Below are positions 26,290 to 34,587 of a stretch of DNA of 64,000 nt, in pieces. Made by a program: the position numbers and the translations under genes. Every line of letters begins with the position of its first letter. The first letter of the stretch is position 1. The stretch is from CALOBA01 sp942491465 (GTDB taxonomy: Bacteria > Pseudomonadota > Gammaproteobacteria > Chromatiales > Chromatiaceae), in assembly GCA_942491465.1 (NCBI GenBank), contig CALOBA010000071.1:194081-258080 (forward strand), given 5' to 3'. The notes below the pieces were generated by a model that was not told the DNA's origin, did not search any database, and worked only from the letters and a program-made list of their open reading frames with translations.

Positions 26290-27146
26290 GCAACAAGAAC
26301 AACGCTCCACCGGCTACTCATCCTCCAGCAGGGCCGCCTAGGGGTCCGATGGGAGGCAGAGGGCCGTGCTGCGCATGCTCAGCTTCCGGTCCGATATCCC
26401 GAAGCGCAATCGGCGAATACTACTTCGGAACCTATGACTGGTACGACCCCGCTGATCGCTACGTCCTTATGAATGATTGCGAAAAGATCGCCGTCAACCG
26501 AACGGCTACTGGCGGCACCGTAGAGATCACGAAGTCATTCTCTTTGTCCTTCGTAGCCGGTGGGACAGCTAGCCTGCACGAAAGCCTAGTTAAGAATAGC
26601 ATTGGTAACGCCATGACAGCTTGGACGGCGGCGGCAAGCTCATATCGCGTAGTCATCAACGAAACTGGTTGCCCAACGCAGCGATTAGTGATGCGCTTTG
26701 AGGCTTCGTTTGTCCCTGCGGGCGCGGATATAACTATAAGGGTTGATGCTACTCCGAGGCATCCTCCCGGGGCCCGGCCACTCGCGTCTAAGGTAGTCGG
26801 TGATACGATGACGTTCTTCATCAACGGCGCAAATCCGAGCTGGACGATGATCCATGAGGTCGGTCATACTTTCGGATTACCCGATGAGTATACTACTAGA
26901 CATCCAGTCAACAGCGCGCCATCAATGACTTACATCGACCCTACACCTCCAAACTTTCAGGTAACACTCAGCTCGAGCCGAGTACCTCCAGAGCCAGGTA
27001 AGTTCGCTTTTGACAATGGCACGGTGATGGGGCAATTTGGAAACACCGTCTACCCGATCTACCTGTTTTACTGGGTGGCAATCGAGGTGCGAGCCGTGCT
27101 TCGCAAGAACGGTATTACCGCAGATGTGGATATTCAGCCGGCTTAG
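26286..27146 (+). CDS. Zinc metallopeptidase type VI effector
   Basis: A 286-residue putative toxin. The catalytic motif MIHEVGHTFGLPDEY near residue 190 is HExxHxxGxxD, the metzincin-like zinc site with HEVGH ligands, a glycine turn and a third ligand. The N-terminus is Pro/Gly-rich and contains CCACS, and there is no signal peptide, as expected for secretion by the type VI needle. The gene is coupled to the DUF4123 gene upstream and to a lipoprotein gene downstream. Base composition is clearly lower in GC than the island average, pointing to separate acquisition. Target proteins are unknown; the periplasmic lipoprotein immunity suggests action in the periplasm. Confidence 0.8.
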   Translation: MSNKNNAPPATHPPAGPPRGPMGGRGPCCACSASGPISRSAIGEYYFGTYDWYDPADRYVLMNDCEKIAVNRTATGGTVEITKSFSLSFVAGGTASLHESLVKNSIGNAMTAWTAAASSYRVVINETGCPTQRLVMRFEASFVPAGADITIRVDATPRHPPGARPLASKVVGDTMTFFINGANPSWTMIHEVGHTFGLPDEYTTRHPVNSAPSMTYIDPTPPNFQVTLSSSRVPPEPGKFAFDNGTVMGQFGNTVYPIYLFYWVAIEVRAVLRKNGITADVDIQPA

Positions 27147-27747
27147 GATGTTCGTGGTCTTGGTGTTGCCTCTGACTGCATGTGTGCTCCTTGGAGAATC
27201 AATGAACAGCGACTGCAATGATTTGAAAAATATTCATTTCCGCAAGGTTTTAAGCGATGTGGAGCTTAGGCTTTTGGGTCCGAAAATGGTCTGTGGGATA
27301 ACCTCGGAGACGTCCCTGTTGGCGTACGGGCTGCGTCTGCAGGTCTACAACAGGTCGAAGCACGATGTTGCCGTCGTCGGCCCGATGATCGGTGATGCTT
27401 TCCTAGGCTTCCGAAATCGCCGTTATTGGGAGATGGGAAACGAAGACGAGTGGGCGTTTGTACCTGATGGGCCAATGGATATAACGCAGCTTTCACAGGG
27501 CAGGGAGGTCCTGTCGCCGGGCCAATCGCTCGAAATGATGGGCGATGTCAGCTATATGGCCTTTTTGCATACGTCGATGCTTAGCGGGGAATCTGTTCAC
27601 CGTAAGAGCGTTGTTGGTCAAGGTATCCCGCGCGTTTTTGGCTTGGAGTTTGAGTATGCGTTGAATCTCTTAGTTGACGGCGTAGAAGAGGTCGTGTCCG
27701 GGAGGTTTCGTACGCAAATGATCTTGGTTCCGGAGGGACGTTCTTAA
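27124..27747 (+). CDS. Lipoprotein, probable immunity to the metallopeptidase
   Basis: About 207 residues. The start at 27124 gives a classic lipoprotein signal: basic FSRLR, hydrophobic MFVVLVLP, then the lipobox LTAC. It overlaps the toxin gene by 23 bases; a shorter start at 27148 would lose the basic region. The mature protein contains KNIHFRKVLSDVELRLLG and AYGLRLQVYNRSKHDVAV, a beta-rich layout with no recognised family. Periplasmic anchoring fits protection against a toxin injected into the periplasm. GC content is low like that of the toxin. Confidence 0.7.
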   Translation: MWIFSRLRMFVVLVLPLTACVLLGESMNSDCNDLKNIHFRKVLSDVELRLLGPKMVCGITSETSLLAYGLRLQVYNRSKHDVAVVGPMIGDAFLGFRNRRYWEMGNEDEWAFVPDGPMDITQLSQGREVLSPGQSLEMMGDVSYMAFLHTSMLSGESVHRKSVVGQGIPRVFGLEFEYALNLLVDGVEEVVSGRFRTQMILVPEGRS

Positions 27748-28491
27748 TCCATAGGGGAGCTTAAACCCTGTCGGCATCTAATGTTTGCTGACCGCTGGTT
27801 GGCCGCGCTACTACCGACCGGTGCGCTTCAATCGCAGGTTACGGGTCGCGTATAGCTGGTCTTGGGGGCGTTTCTTCTTGACCCCGGTTGCCGAGGATGC
27901 ACGGGGCTTGAAGTTTACACGTTGCGCCACGTCCATCGATCCGCTGGAAACATGCGGCATCCCGAGCGCTTCAACTATGGCGCGTTGATTCTGCGGCTTC
28001 GACGCTACCGCCAGCCACAGCGCAAGAGACGCTGGGCTCTGGGCATCTTTCCGCCGACCCATTCAGGGCAGAACACCCAGATCGCCTACTGCATTAAGGA
28101 TTTCCTGACCAGCGAGCAACGGCCCAGCTGGAGCGACCAGTTGGCGCAGCAGCCGCCCTATCCCTGGCACGATCGACTGCTGTTGTGGATCTGCAATGCG
28201 TCGCTTCTGCCTAGCCGTTGGCCTGACCGAACTGAGGAATTGATCCGATCCCGCGTTCCAAGCGACGCAGCCTTATGAACGGGGAGGGATCATGCGGTTC
28301 GGCAGCCGCGTCTTGTGTTTCGTTCTGGTCCTCAAGCTCTGAGACCGCGCAAGTATTCGCTGTAGGATGGGTAGAGCGCAGCGAAGCCCATCCGGCGTCG
28401 CATCTAAGTCGCTGATTGATGGTTTCCCTTCGCTCTACCCATCCTGGCCCCTTTTTCGGGCCCTTTTTCGTGGCCCCTTTTTCGCCTTTTT
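27748..28491. other. Region without a supported gene
   Basis: About 740 bases. An open plus-strand frame at 27862-28278 has no ribosome binding site and no recognised protein content; it may be debris. The right part holds an inverted repeat (28364-28445) and a run of CCTTTTTCG-like repeats leading to the right island boundary. Confidence 0.5.
28364..28445. repeat. REP-like inverted repeat
   Basis: AGGATGGGTAGAGCG at 28364-28378 is repeated in inverse at 28431-28445. This GGATGGGTAGAGCG palindrome type is a common intergenic repeat in gammaproteobacteria, by memory. Confidence 0.7.
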
Positions 28492-28530
28492 CGGTTTACC
28501 GTCTGGGCCTTTTTCTTTGCCTCACCATCG
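28492..28530 (+). repeat. 39-bp direct repeat, right copy (putative attR)
   Basis: Identical to 8966-9004. Only the right half of the tRNA-Arg terminator hairpin is present here, so it cannot form the original stem. It lies 9 bases from the res stop codon and marks the right edge of the 19.5-kb island. Confidence 0.7.
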
Positions 28531-28539
28531 AGTTTCGGG

Positions 28540-31500
28540 TCAGGTCAGCTCGCCACTGAACGCGGCGTAGTTGTTGGCGACCGCAAACCCGACATCCGTC
28601 CCGAGGGCCTCGAAGTGGGCCTTACCGCAGTCGATCTTGGCCTGCTCGATGGGACGCAGGGCGTCGCTGAACAGGCTGCCTTTCGACTCGACCACGAAGA
28701 ACAGGCGCTGTTGGCCGTCCATCTCCGCCAGCACGGCCCAGTCCGGGTTGTAGCTACCCAGGGGCGTGTCGATCTTGAACCAGCCGGGGAGCTTGGCGAA
28801 GACTTTGACGTTGTCGCTCTGCTCGAAGGACTTGGCGAATTCCTGCTCCACATCCGAATCGTAGACCACGTGGTCGTAGACCGACTTGGCGCTCGGGATC
28901 ATGTTCTTGCTGAGGTAGCCGAACAGCTCGTTCTGTTCGAACAACTCCTGGGCGTAGCAGTCCTGATCGCCGATGCGGCGGTACTTGATGCCGTCGACGA
29001 TGAACAGGCGCATCTGGCGCTTGATGATGCCCGCGACCTGCTCGATGTACTTCTGCGGGTTGTTCTTGAAGTCCGTAAGGCGACCACTGCGGAGCATGAT
29101 CTCGACGATGGAGCGCCGGGTCAGGTTGGTCTCGTTCTGTAGGTAGCTGACGACGTCCGGCAACGGAAAATCCCGGCCATCGAACACCGCCACCGACTCC
29201 TGCACCTCTTGGGCCGCCACGCCGCCGCGGTCGATGTCGATCCGGGCGGTGCGGGTCACGAAGCGCGCCTTGCCGACCTTCAGGTTGTCGCGGATCTCCT
29301 CCGCACAGGTCTCGATAAGTTGCTCGGCGTCGAAGTCCACATGGAAGGTGGTGCGGTACTTGATCCGCTCCCACAGCTGCTTGAAATCTTCCCCGAGGAA
29401 CACGGCCTTGTTCAGCCTGACCGGCTTGCGGTCGTCCGCGTTTTGGATGTTCAGATTGCCCGCCACCTTGCGCAGTACGGCCTGAATCTGTTCCGCATGC
29501 GCCTGGTATGCGTCCGGCAGGTCAACGGCGTTCTGCTTCAGCGCGGTCTTCAGGGCATCCTGGACGTTGCCCTCCTTGTCGACGTAGCCCTGGTCGAACA
29601 GGTGATTCCAGAGCGCCCGAGAAGCGTCCATCCCCAGGTGCGCGGTTTGGCCCTGCTCGTCGGCGACCGGGATGTTCGCGAACAGGTGTTTCTCTACGAT
29701 GCCGAACCGGATACCGGTCTCCTCCTCGATCTCCTGCTGGAGCTGCTCGGCGAAACGATGGTAGGACTCGTTGGCCATGACCGTGAGCCGATTGACCTCG
29801 AACCCATGAACCCGCTCGCCCGCCTGGTTCACGGCGATGCGCAGTCCGCGCCCGATCTCCTGGCGCTTCTTCATCACCGAGCCCGTCTCGTTTAGGGTGC
29901 AGATCTGGAACACGTTCGGGTTGTCCCAGCCCTCACGCAGGGCCGAGTGGGAGAAGATGAACTTGAGCTTGGAATCGAGGCTCAGCAGCCGTTCCTTGTC
30001 GCGCATGATGAGCGCATAGGCGTCTTCGTCCGCGGCAGTCTTGCCCTCGCCGCGGGACTCCTTGAACATCTCCACACTACGGCCCGCCACCTTCTTCTTA
30101 TCGGACGCGAAGTACCCGCCGTGGACACCGTCCACCGCCGTCTCCCGGTCGATCTCCGCGAACAGGCTGTCGTACTTCGGCTTCTTGAGCTCGGCCGCAT
30201 ACTCCGCTTCGAACCAGCGTGCGTACTTGCCCGGCTGCGCATGGCCCGCTTCGTCGTACTCGCGATAGTTCGCCACCCGATCAATGAAGAACAGGCTCAA
30301 CACCTTGATGCCCTTTGGGTGCAGCAGCAGCTCCTTCTGCAGATGCGCCTGCACGGTCTTCCTGATCTGCAAACGCTTGTAGTGGTCAGCGTCCACCTGG
30401 CCGATGGACTCGTTCAGACGGACGATGTCCGGCTTGCTGGTGAAGCTGATGGTCTCGTTGCCCTCGCCGCAATAGATCTCCTCGATGATGTAGCCATCGT
30501 AGACCGAGCGACCGCCGGAGAGGTCCAACAGGTCGTCGCCACTGCGCACCCACTTGGCCGTACGCGCGACCGCACCGCCCTTCTTCAGCACATCCAGCCC
30601 AATGCGGGCACGCACGCCGCCGTGGCGGTTGTCCACCGCCAGCAGCTTGACGTAGGCCCGGTTGAAACCGTCCTCCACCTCGATGCCAGAGACCTCGATC
30701 TGCTTCACCAGTTTGCGCTCGTAGGCATCCACCGAATCCAAGCGGTACAGCATGTGGTGCTTGTCCACATGGGTCGCCGAGTAACGCAGCGTACACAGCG
30801 GGTTCAGCGAAGCGATGGCCTGCCGGCTCTTCGCCGTGGTGTCGACGCTCTGGGGCTCGTCGATGATGACCACCGGGTTGGTGGCCTGGATGAACTCGAT
30901 GGGGCGATTCCCGGTCATCCGGTCGTGGGGGCGATGGATGATGTTCGCCTTGTCCTCCTTGGACGGGTCCGTGAAGCTCTTGCGGAAGGCATCGATGTTG
31001 ATGACCATGACCTGGATACTGTCGTTGGTCGCGAAATTGCGGACCTGCCCGAGCTTCTGCGAGTCGTAGACGAAGTAGTCGCAACGCACATTCTCGTAGA
31101 GCCCGCGGAAGTGCTCCTCGGTGATCTGGAGCGACTTGTAGACCCCCTCCTTGATGGCCACCGACGGCACGACGATGATGAACTTGTTGAAGCCGTAGGC
31201 CCGGTGGAGTTCGAAGACGGTGCGCAGGTACACGTAGGTCTTGCCGGTGCCCGTCTCCATCTCGACGGTGAAGTTCATGCCGTCGAGCCCCGCGGATTGG
31301 GCGAGCCCGTTGCGCAGCTGCACCGCGCGGACGTTCTTCAGGATGTCTTCTTCGAGCAGCCGCAGCCGGTTGCCGACGCCGAGATCGCTGGATTCTCCCT
31401 CGAAGGCGAGGCTCATCTGCGGGTCATCGCCCAGCGCCGCGACCGTGAAGTTCGTCTGGCAGGTCTCCTGGCCCTTGAACACATCGACGATCGAGCCGAT

Positions 31501-31545
31501 GGCCTCGGTCTGGTAGTCGAGGTCCGCGGAGAATTGGATTTTCAT
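28540..31545 (-). CDS. res: Type III restriction enzyme subunit R
   Basis: A 1001-residue helicase-nuclease that, with Mod, cleaves unmodified DNA after ATP-driven scanning. The Walker A motif is METGTGKTYVYLRTVF near residue 95, motif II is VVIIDEPQSVD, motif III is YSATH, and motif VI-like residues are in RQEIGRGLRIAVNQAG. The C-terminal nuclease has NPDWAVLAE...VVESKGS, the PD-(D/E)xK core. All parts are intact. The start ATG overlaps the last of 12 heptamer repeats and has no Shine-Dalgarno sequence. It is the last gene of a minus-strand locus with mod separated by two small genes. Confidence 0.95.
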   Translation of the reverse strand: MKIQFSADLDYQTEAIGSIVDVFKGQETCQTNFTVAALGDDPQMSLAFEGESSDLGVGNRLRLLEEDILKNVRAVQLRNGLAQSAGLDGMNFTVEMETGTGKTYVYLRTVFELHRAYGFNKFIIVVPSVAIKEGVYKSLQITEEHFRGLYENVRCDYFVYDSQKLGQVRNFATNDSIQVMVINIDAFRKSFTDPSKEDKANIIHRPHDRMTGNRPIEFIQATNPVVIIDEPQSVDTTAKSRQAIASLNPLCTLRYSATHVDKHHMLYRLDSVDAYERKLVKQIEVSGIEVEDGFNRAYVKLLAVDNRHGGVRARIGLDVLKKGGAVARTAKWVRSGDDLLDLSGGRSVYDGYIIEEIYCGEGNETISFTSKPDIVRLNESIGQVDADHYKRLQIRKTVQAHLQKELLLHPKGIKVLSLFFIDRVANYREYDEAGHAQPGKYARWFEAEYAAELKKPKYDSLFAEIDRETAVDGVHGGYFASDKKKVAGRSVEMFKESRGEGKTAADEDAYALIMRDKERLLSLDSKLKFIFSHSALREGWDNPNVFQICTLNETGSVMKKRQEIGRGLRIAVNQAGERVHGFEVNRLTVMANESYHRFAEQLQQEIEEETGIRFGIVEKHLFANIPVADEQGQTAHLGMDASRALWNHLFDQGYVDKEGNVQDALKTALKQNAVDLPDAYQAHAEQIQAVLRKVAGNLNIQNADDRKPVRLNKAVFLGEDFKQLWERIKYRTTFHVDFDAEQLIETCAEEIRDNLKVGKARFVTRTARIDIDRGGVAAQEVQESVAVFDGRDFPLPDVVSYLQNETNLTRRSIVEIMLRSGRLTDFKNNPQKYIEQVAGIIKRQMRLFIVDGIKYRRIGDQDCYAQELFEQNELFGYLSKNMIPSAKSVYDHVVYDSDVEQEFAKSFEQSDNVKVFAKLPGWFKIDTPLGSYNPDWAVLAEMDGQQRLFFVVESKGSLFSDALRPIEQAKIDCGKAHFEALGTDVGFAVANNYAAFSGELT

Positions 31546-31627
31546 TGCTGATTGCTGATTGCTGATTGCTGATTGCTGATTGCTGATTGCTGATTGCTGA
31601 TTGCTGATTGCTGATTGCTGATTGCTG
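31544..31627 (-). repeat. 12 perfect tandem copies of a 7-bp repeat at the res start
   Basis: The plus-strand unit is ATTGCTG, CAGCAAT on the coding strand, repeated 12 times without error. The last unit supplies the AT of the res ATG. Because 7 is not a multiple of 3, copy-number change would alter spacing and any upstream frame, as in phase-variable loci. Confidence 0.95.
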
Positions 31628-31666
31628 AGGTTCCGCCCGAAATCATCAAGCTACAATCTAAAATCT

Positions 31667-32023
31667 TCAATTCTTCCCCTTGGCGGTTCGAACCGAGGCG
31701 ACGAAGATCGCGGCCAGCTCGTTTGCCTCCTTGTGTAGAGGCTCAATTTTGGCTCTCGGCAGCAAGTCAGCCTCCATGATCAACTCCAACCAGTAGCCGC
31801 ATTCGTCGGCTTCTTCGATAACGATGCCGAGCTTCGCGACAAATTCCGCCCTTGAGCGTCCGCGACACGCAGCTCTGTAGTTCGCACCGACGGCCGTGCC
31901 AGCACGCACAAGCTGGTTACCGATTGCCCGCCCGGACGTCGTTTTCGGCAACGCGTCTACGACGCGCATGATGCGTAACGCGAACTGCTTGGTTCTGGCT
32001 TTGAGCTGGGCAGAATCTAGCAT
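31667..32023 (-). CDS. Four-helix bundle protein (S23/IVS family)
   Basis: A 118-residue all-helical protein of the family first seen in 23S rRNA intervening sequences. LKARTKQFALRIMRVVDALP, SGRAIGNQLVRAGTAVGANY and AEFVAKLGIVIEEADECGYW are diagnostic. The start is taken at 32023 (MLDSAQLK); the longer open frame begins in the AT-rich repeat. Function is unknown; members are often found as inserts in other loci. Here it interrupts the space between rhuM and res, and its leader is made of the same repeat type as the neighbours. Confidence 0.88.
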   Translation of the reverse strand: MLDSAQLKARTKQFALRIMRVVDALPKTTSGRAIGNQLVRAGTAVGANYRAACRGRSRAEFVAKLGIVIEEADECGYWLELIMEADLLPRAKIEPLHKEANELAAIFVASVRTAKGKN

Positions 32024-32577
32024 TTTAGATTTGTGATTGATGATTGCAGATTGGTCGCTCTTACAATCAACGATCTCCAATCATCAATCATCAATCCCAA
32101 TTCATCAATGACTCTGTCCCGGATCCGTTCCAGCAGCTCGTCGAAGTAATCCGGGACGACGGACGCACCGCTCACCGGCGGGTTCTTCAAACGCTCGTCG
32201 TCCATCACGAAGCCCTTAATCAGGTACTCGCGGAGCGTCGTCGTCGCCCACTGCCGAAAATGGGTGCCTCTGCGGCTTCGCACGCGGTAGCCCACCGCGA
32301 TCACGGCGTCCAGGTTGTAGTGCTTGACCCTGTACCCCTTGCCGTCAGCGGCAGTTGTCAAGTATTCCTTGACAACTCGGTCGGGGGGCAGCTCTCCTTC
32401 CTCGAAAATGTTTTTTAGATGCAAGCTGATGTTTTGCTTGGATGTTTGGAACAACTCCACCATCGAAAGCTGGCTCAACCAGATGCTGTCCTCCACGAAT
32501 CGGCACTCGATGCGGGTGCGACCGTCGTCGGTCTGGTAGAACAGGATCTCGCCGCGTGCGGAGGCAATGTCTGACAT
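32017..32577 (-). CDS. RhuM-family protein, C-terminally truncated
   Basis: 186 residues of a family whose full members are about 330-350 residues. The N-terminal part is well kept: ARGEILFYQTDDGRTRIECR, SIWLSQLSMVELFQTSKQNI, SLHLKNIFEEGEL and the YNLDAVIAVGYRVRSRRGTH motif. Similarity stops after DYFDELLERIRD. The last 20 residues (WRSLIVRATNLQSSITNLKC) are encoded by the AT-rich repeat sequence, not by RhuM. The four-helix-bundle gene follows where the C-terminus should be. RhuM proteins are frequent passengers in type III restriction loci. This one is likely non-functional or reduced. Confidence 0.85.
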   Translation of the reverse strand: MSDIASARGEILFYQTDDGRTRIECRFVEDSIWLSQLSMVELFQTSKQNISLHLKNIFEEGELPPDRVVKEYLTTAADGKGYRVKHYNLDAVIAVGYRVRSRRGTHFRQWATTTLREYLIKGFVMDDERLKNPPVSGASVVPDYFDELLERIRDRVIDELGLMIDDWRSLIVRATNLQSSITNLKC

Positions 32578-32610
32578 TGGTGATTGGTGATTGGTGATTG
32601 GTGATTGGTG
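32576..32610 (-). repeat. 5 tandem copies of a 7-bp repeat at the rhuM start
   Basis: The unit ATTGGTG (CACCAAT on the coding strand) is repeated five times and, as at res, the last copy runs into the ATG. It is a one-base variant of the res repeat (ATTGCTG). Confidence 0.93.
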
Positions 32611-32638
32611 GACAAATCTTCAATCAAAAATCATCAAT

Positions 32639-34507
32639 CTACAATGACTTAACGTCATCGACCCCGGCTTGGCGCAGGATCTGGACCGTGTTGGTCTTGA
32701 CCACGTCGTCCGGGAAGCCGGCGTCCTTGAAGACGACGCGCATGATCTCGGGCTCGAGCTCCGCCTTCAGTGCGGCGATACCCTCGACCAGGTCCAGGGT
32801 GATGCCGTCCGCTAGGCAGACGATCAGCGCTCCGGCGCCGACGACGTAGACGGTCTTTTCGTTGATCAATCGTTCGTCAACCGGAACGGTGAGATCCAAG
32901 CCGTATTTGAGAATAAGCTCGTAGAGAACATCTAACTCTGATCGGTCCGGTTTTGTGTTTTGGATGGCATCGAGCAACGAAGATTCCAAAGCATCAAACT
33001 CGGCTTCCCAAGCCGATAGATTACTCGAATCTAGATTGAACATGCGACATCCTAAACTGTAAGCGCCATCGTCGCTGGAAATGGATTCCGTACCGTTTAG
33101 TTCAACTTGTACCGAGGCGTCTTGGATTACTCGGCGGATACGACTCTTTGCAATATCTGCTATCGTATTGAAATCTTCGCGCTCTGTTATTTCCGGGAGT
33201 TGCACCATTATAAATTTAAGCGGATGGCCTTGGGCCGTTCGGCGAAGCGCAGCCTCTGCGAGAGGAGCGGAACCTGCGAAAAAATCGAGTACGAGATCGC
33301 CATCTTGACAAACCAGGTCCAGCATCCTTCCCATTAGCTTGGTTGGCTTGGGTGTGTCGAATGGCGCATCCCCGTCGAATACCTTCTTGAGCTCCAGAGT
33401 AGCCTCTTTATTGTGTCCGGCGAAAGAGTAGTCCCACCATGTATGAGGCTTGATCCCTCTATCCGACTCGCTTAAGAAGGACTTGAGCATGGGGCGCGCA
33501 TCACGATTAACCCCCCACCAAATTCTGTTGTCTCTGCTCCAACGCTCGAACTGATCTTCGTTGCAGCGCCAATAGCGATTCGGAGGAGGAGAGAATTTTT
33601 TCCCCGTTGGGCCGGAAATCGAAAAAAGCCCGGCGCTGTATGGCTTGCTTGCTGATAGATCTTGTGCACGCCAAGGACCACGTTCATCATTGTCAGGGTT
33701 CTTGTAGGCCGCCAGTTGCTCTTCGTTTCTTTCCCAAGAAGCAACGGACACAGATTCTCGATCTCGGGCATACAACAAAATGAAGTCATGCATGTCCGAT
33801 AGCCACTTCGCCGTAACATTCGATACGTAACGCTTTTGCCAGACAATCGTGGCAATATGATTCTCTTCTCCAAATATTTCGTTACAAACTTGAATCAAGT
33901 TTGCAGCCTCTGTATCATCAATCGAAATGAATATAACCCCGTCATCACGGAGAAGATTGCGCGCAAGCTTGAGCCGGGGCCACATCATATTCAGCCAATT
34001 CGTATGATGCCGACCAGAAGTCTCAGTATTTGCCGAAAGCTTCAATCCTGCCTGATCTTTTTGCCCGGTATATCGCAGATACGTCTCCAGGTTGTCCTGA
34101 TACTTGTCCGGATAAATAAACTCATTCCCAGTATTATAAGGCGGATCGATATAGATCATCTTCACCCGCTTGTGATAACTCTTTTGCAGGAGCTTCAGCA
34201 CCTCCAGGTTATCCCCCTCAATGAAGATATTTTGGGTCGTATCCCAGTTGACCGACTCTTCCGGACACGGCCGTAGCGTCCCAGTCGAAGGCATCTGCGC
34301 AATCCGCCGAGCCAGGCTCTTGCCGTTCCAGGTGAAGCTGTAGCGCTCGGGCCGGTGGTCGATCTCGTCGCCCAGCAGCTCGCGGAGCACATCGAAGTCC
34401 ACCTTGCCCTCGGTGACGCACTCGGGAAACAGGCGCTTTAGGGCCTCGATGTTCTCAGCGGTGATGTCCTTGGATGCGCCGTCGGTCTTGGGGTCAAGCT
34501 TTTTCAT
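32639..34507 (-). CDS. mod: Type III DNA methyltransferase subunit Mod
   Basis: A 622-residue site-specific adenine methyltransferase of the beta class, in which the catalytic motif precedes the SAM motif. The catalytic motif IDPPYNTGNEFIYPDK is near residue 125 and the SAM-binding motif is LVLDFFAGSAPLAEAAL near residue 415. The usual FAGSGTT reads FAGSAPL here. The central target-recognition region (about 33050-34150) is much richer in A/T than the two ends, which suggests exchange of this domain. The start is followed upstream by the AT-rich repeat leader. With Res it forms the restriction-modification pair. Confidence 0.93.
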   Translation of the reverse strand: MKKLDPKTDGASKDITAENIEALKRLFPECVTEGKVDFDVLRELLGDEIDHRPERYSFTWNGKSLARRIAQMPSTGTLRPCPEESVNWDTTQNIFIEGDNLEVLKLLQKSYHKRVKMIYIDPPYNTGNEFIYPDKYQDNLETYLRYTGQKDQAGLKLSANTETSGRHHTNWLNMMWPRLKLARNLLRDDGVIFISIDDTEAANLIQVCNEIFGEENHIATIVWQKRYVSNVTAKWLSDMHDFILLYARDRESVSVASWERNEEQLAAYKNPDNDERGPWRAQDLSASKPYSAGLFSISGPTGKKFSPPPNRYWRCNEDQFERWSRDNRIWWGVNRDARPMLKSFLSESDRGIKPHTWWDYSFAGHNKEATLELKKVFDGDAPFDTPKPTKLMGRMLDLVCQDGDLVLDFFAGSAPLAEAALRRTAQGHPLKFIMVQLPEITEREDFNTIADIAKSRIRRVIQDASVQVELNGTESISSDDGAYSLGCRMFNLDSSNLSAWEAEFDALESSLLDAIQNTKPDRSELDVLYELILKYGLDLTVPVDERLINEKTVYVVGAGALIVCLADGITLDLVEGIAALKAELEPEIMRVVFKDAGFPDDVVKTNTVQILRQAGVDDVKSL

Positions 34508-34587
34508 TTTTGATTGAAGATTGATGATTGTTGATTGGTTGCGGGCAGTTGGTTGCGGGTCTTAAATCCGCAATCTCAAATCTGCAA

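Noticed and set aside
27862..28278. 139-codon frame in the right end of the island
   Set aside because: No ribosome binding site, no recognisable domain and irregular composition; left as unassigned debris.
8946..28540. Prophage or integrative conjugative element
   Set aside because: No integrase, phage structural, relaxase or conjugation genes were found between the 39-bp repeats.
29947..31551. 534-codon plus-strand frame opposite res
   Set aside because: Antisense shadow of an intact type III restriction subunit.
31544..31627. Possible CRISPR array
   Set aside because: The repeats are 7 bp and contiguous, without spacers, and no cas genes are near.
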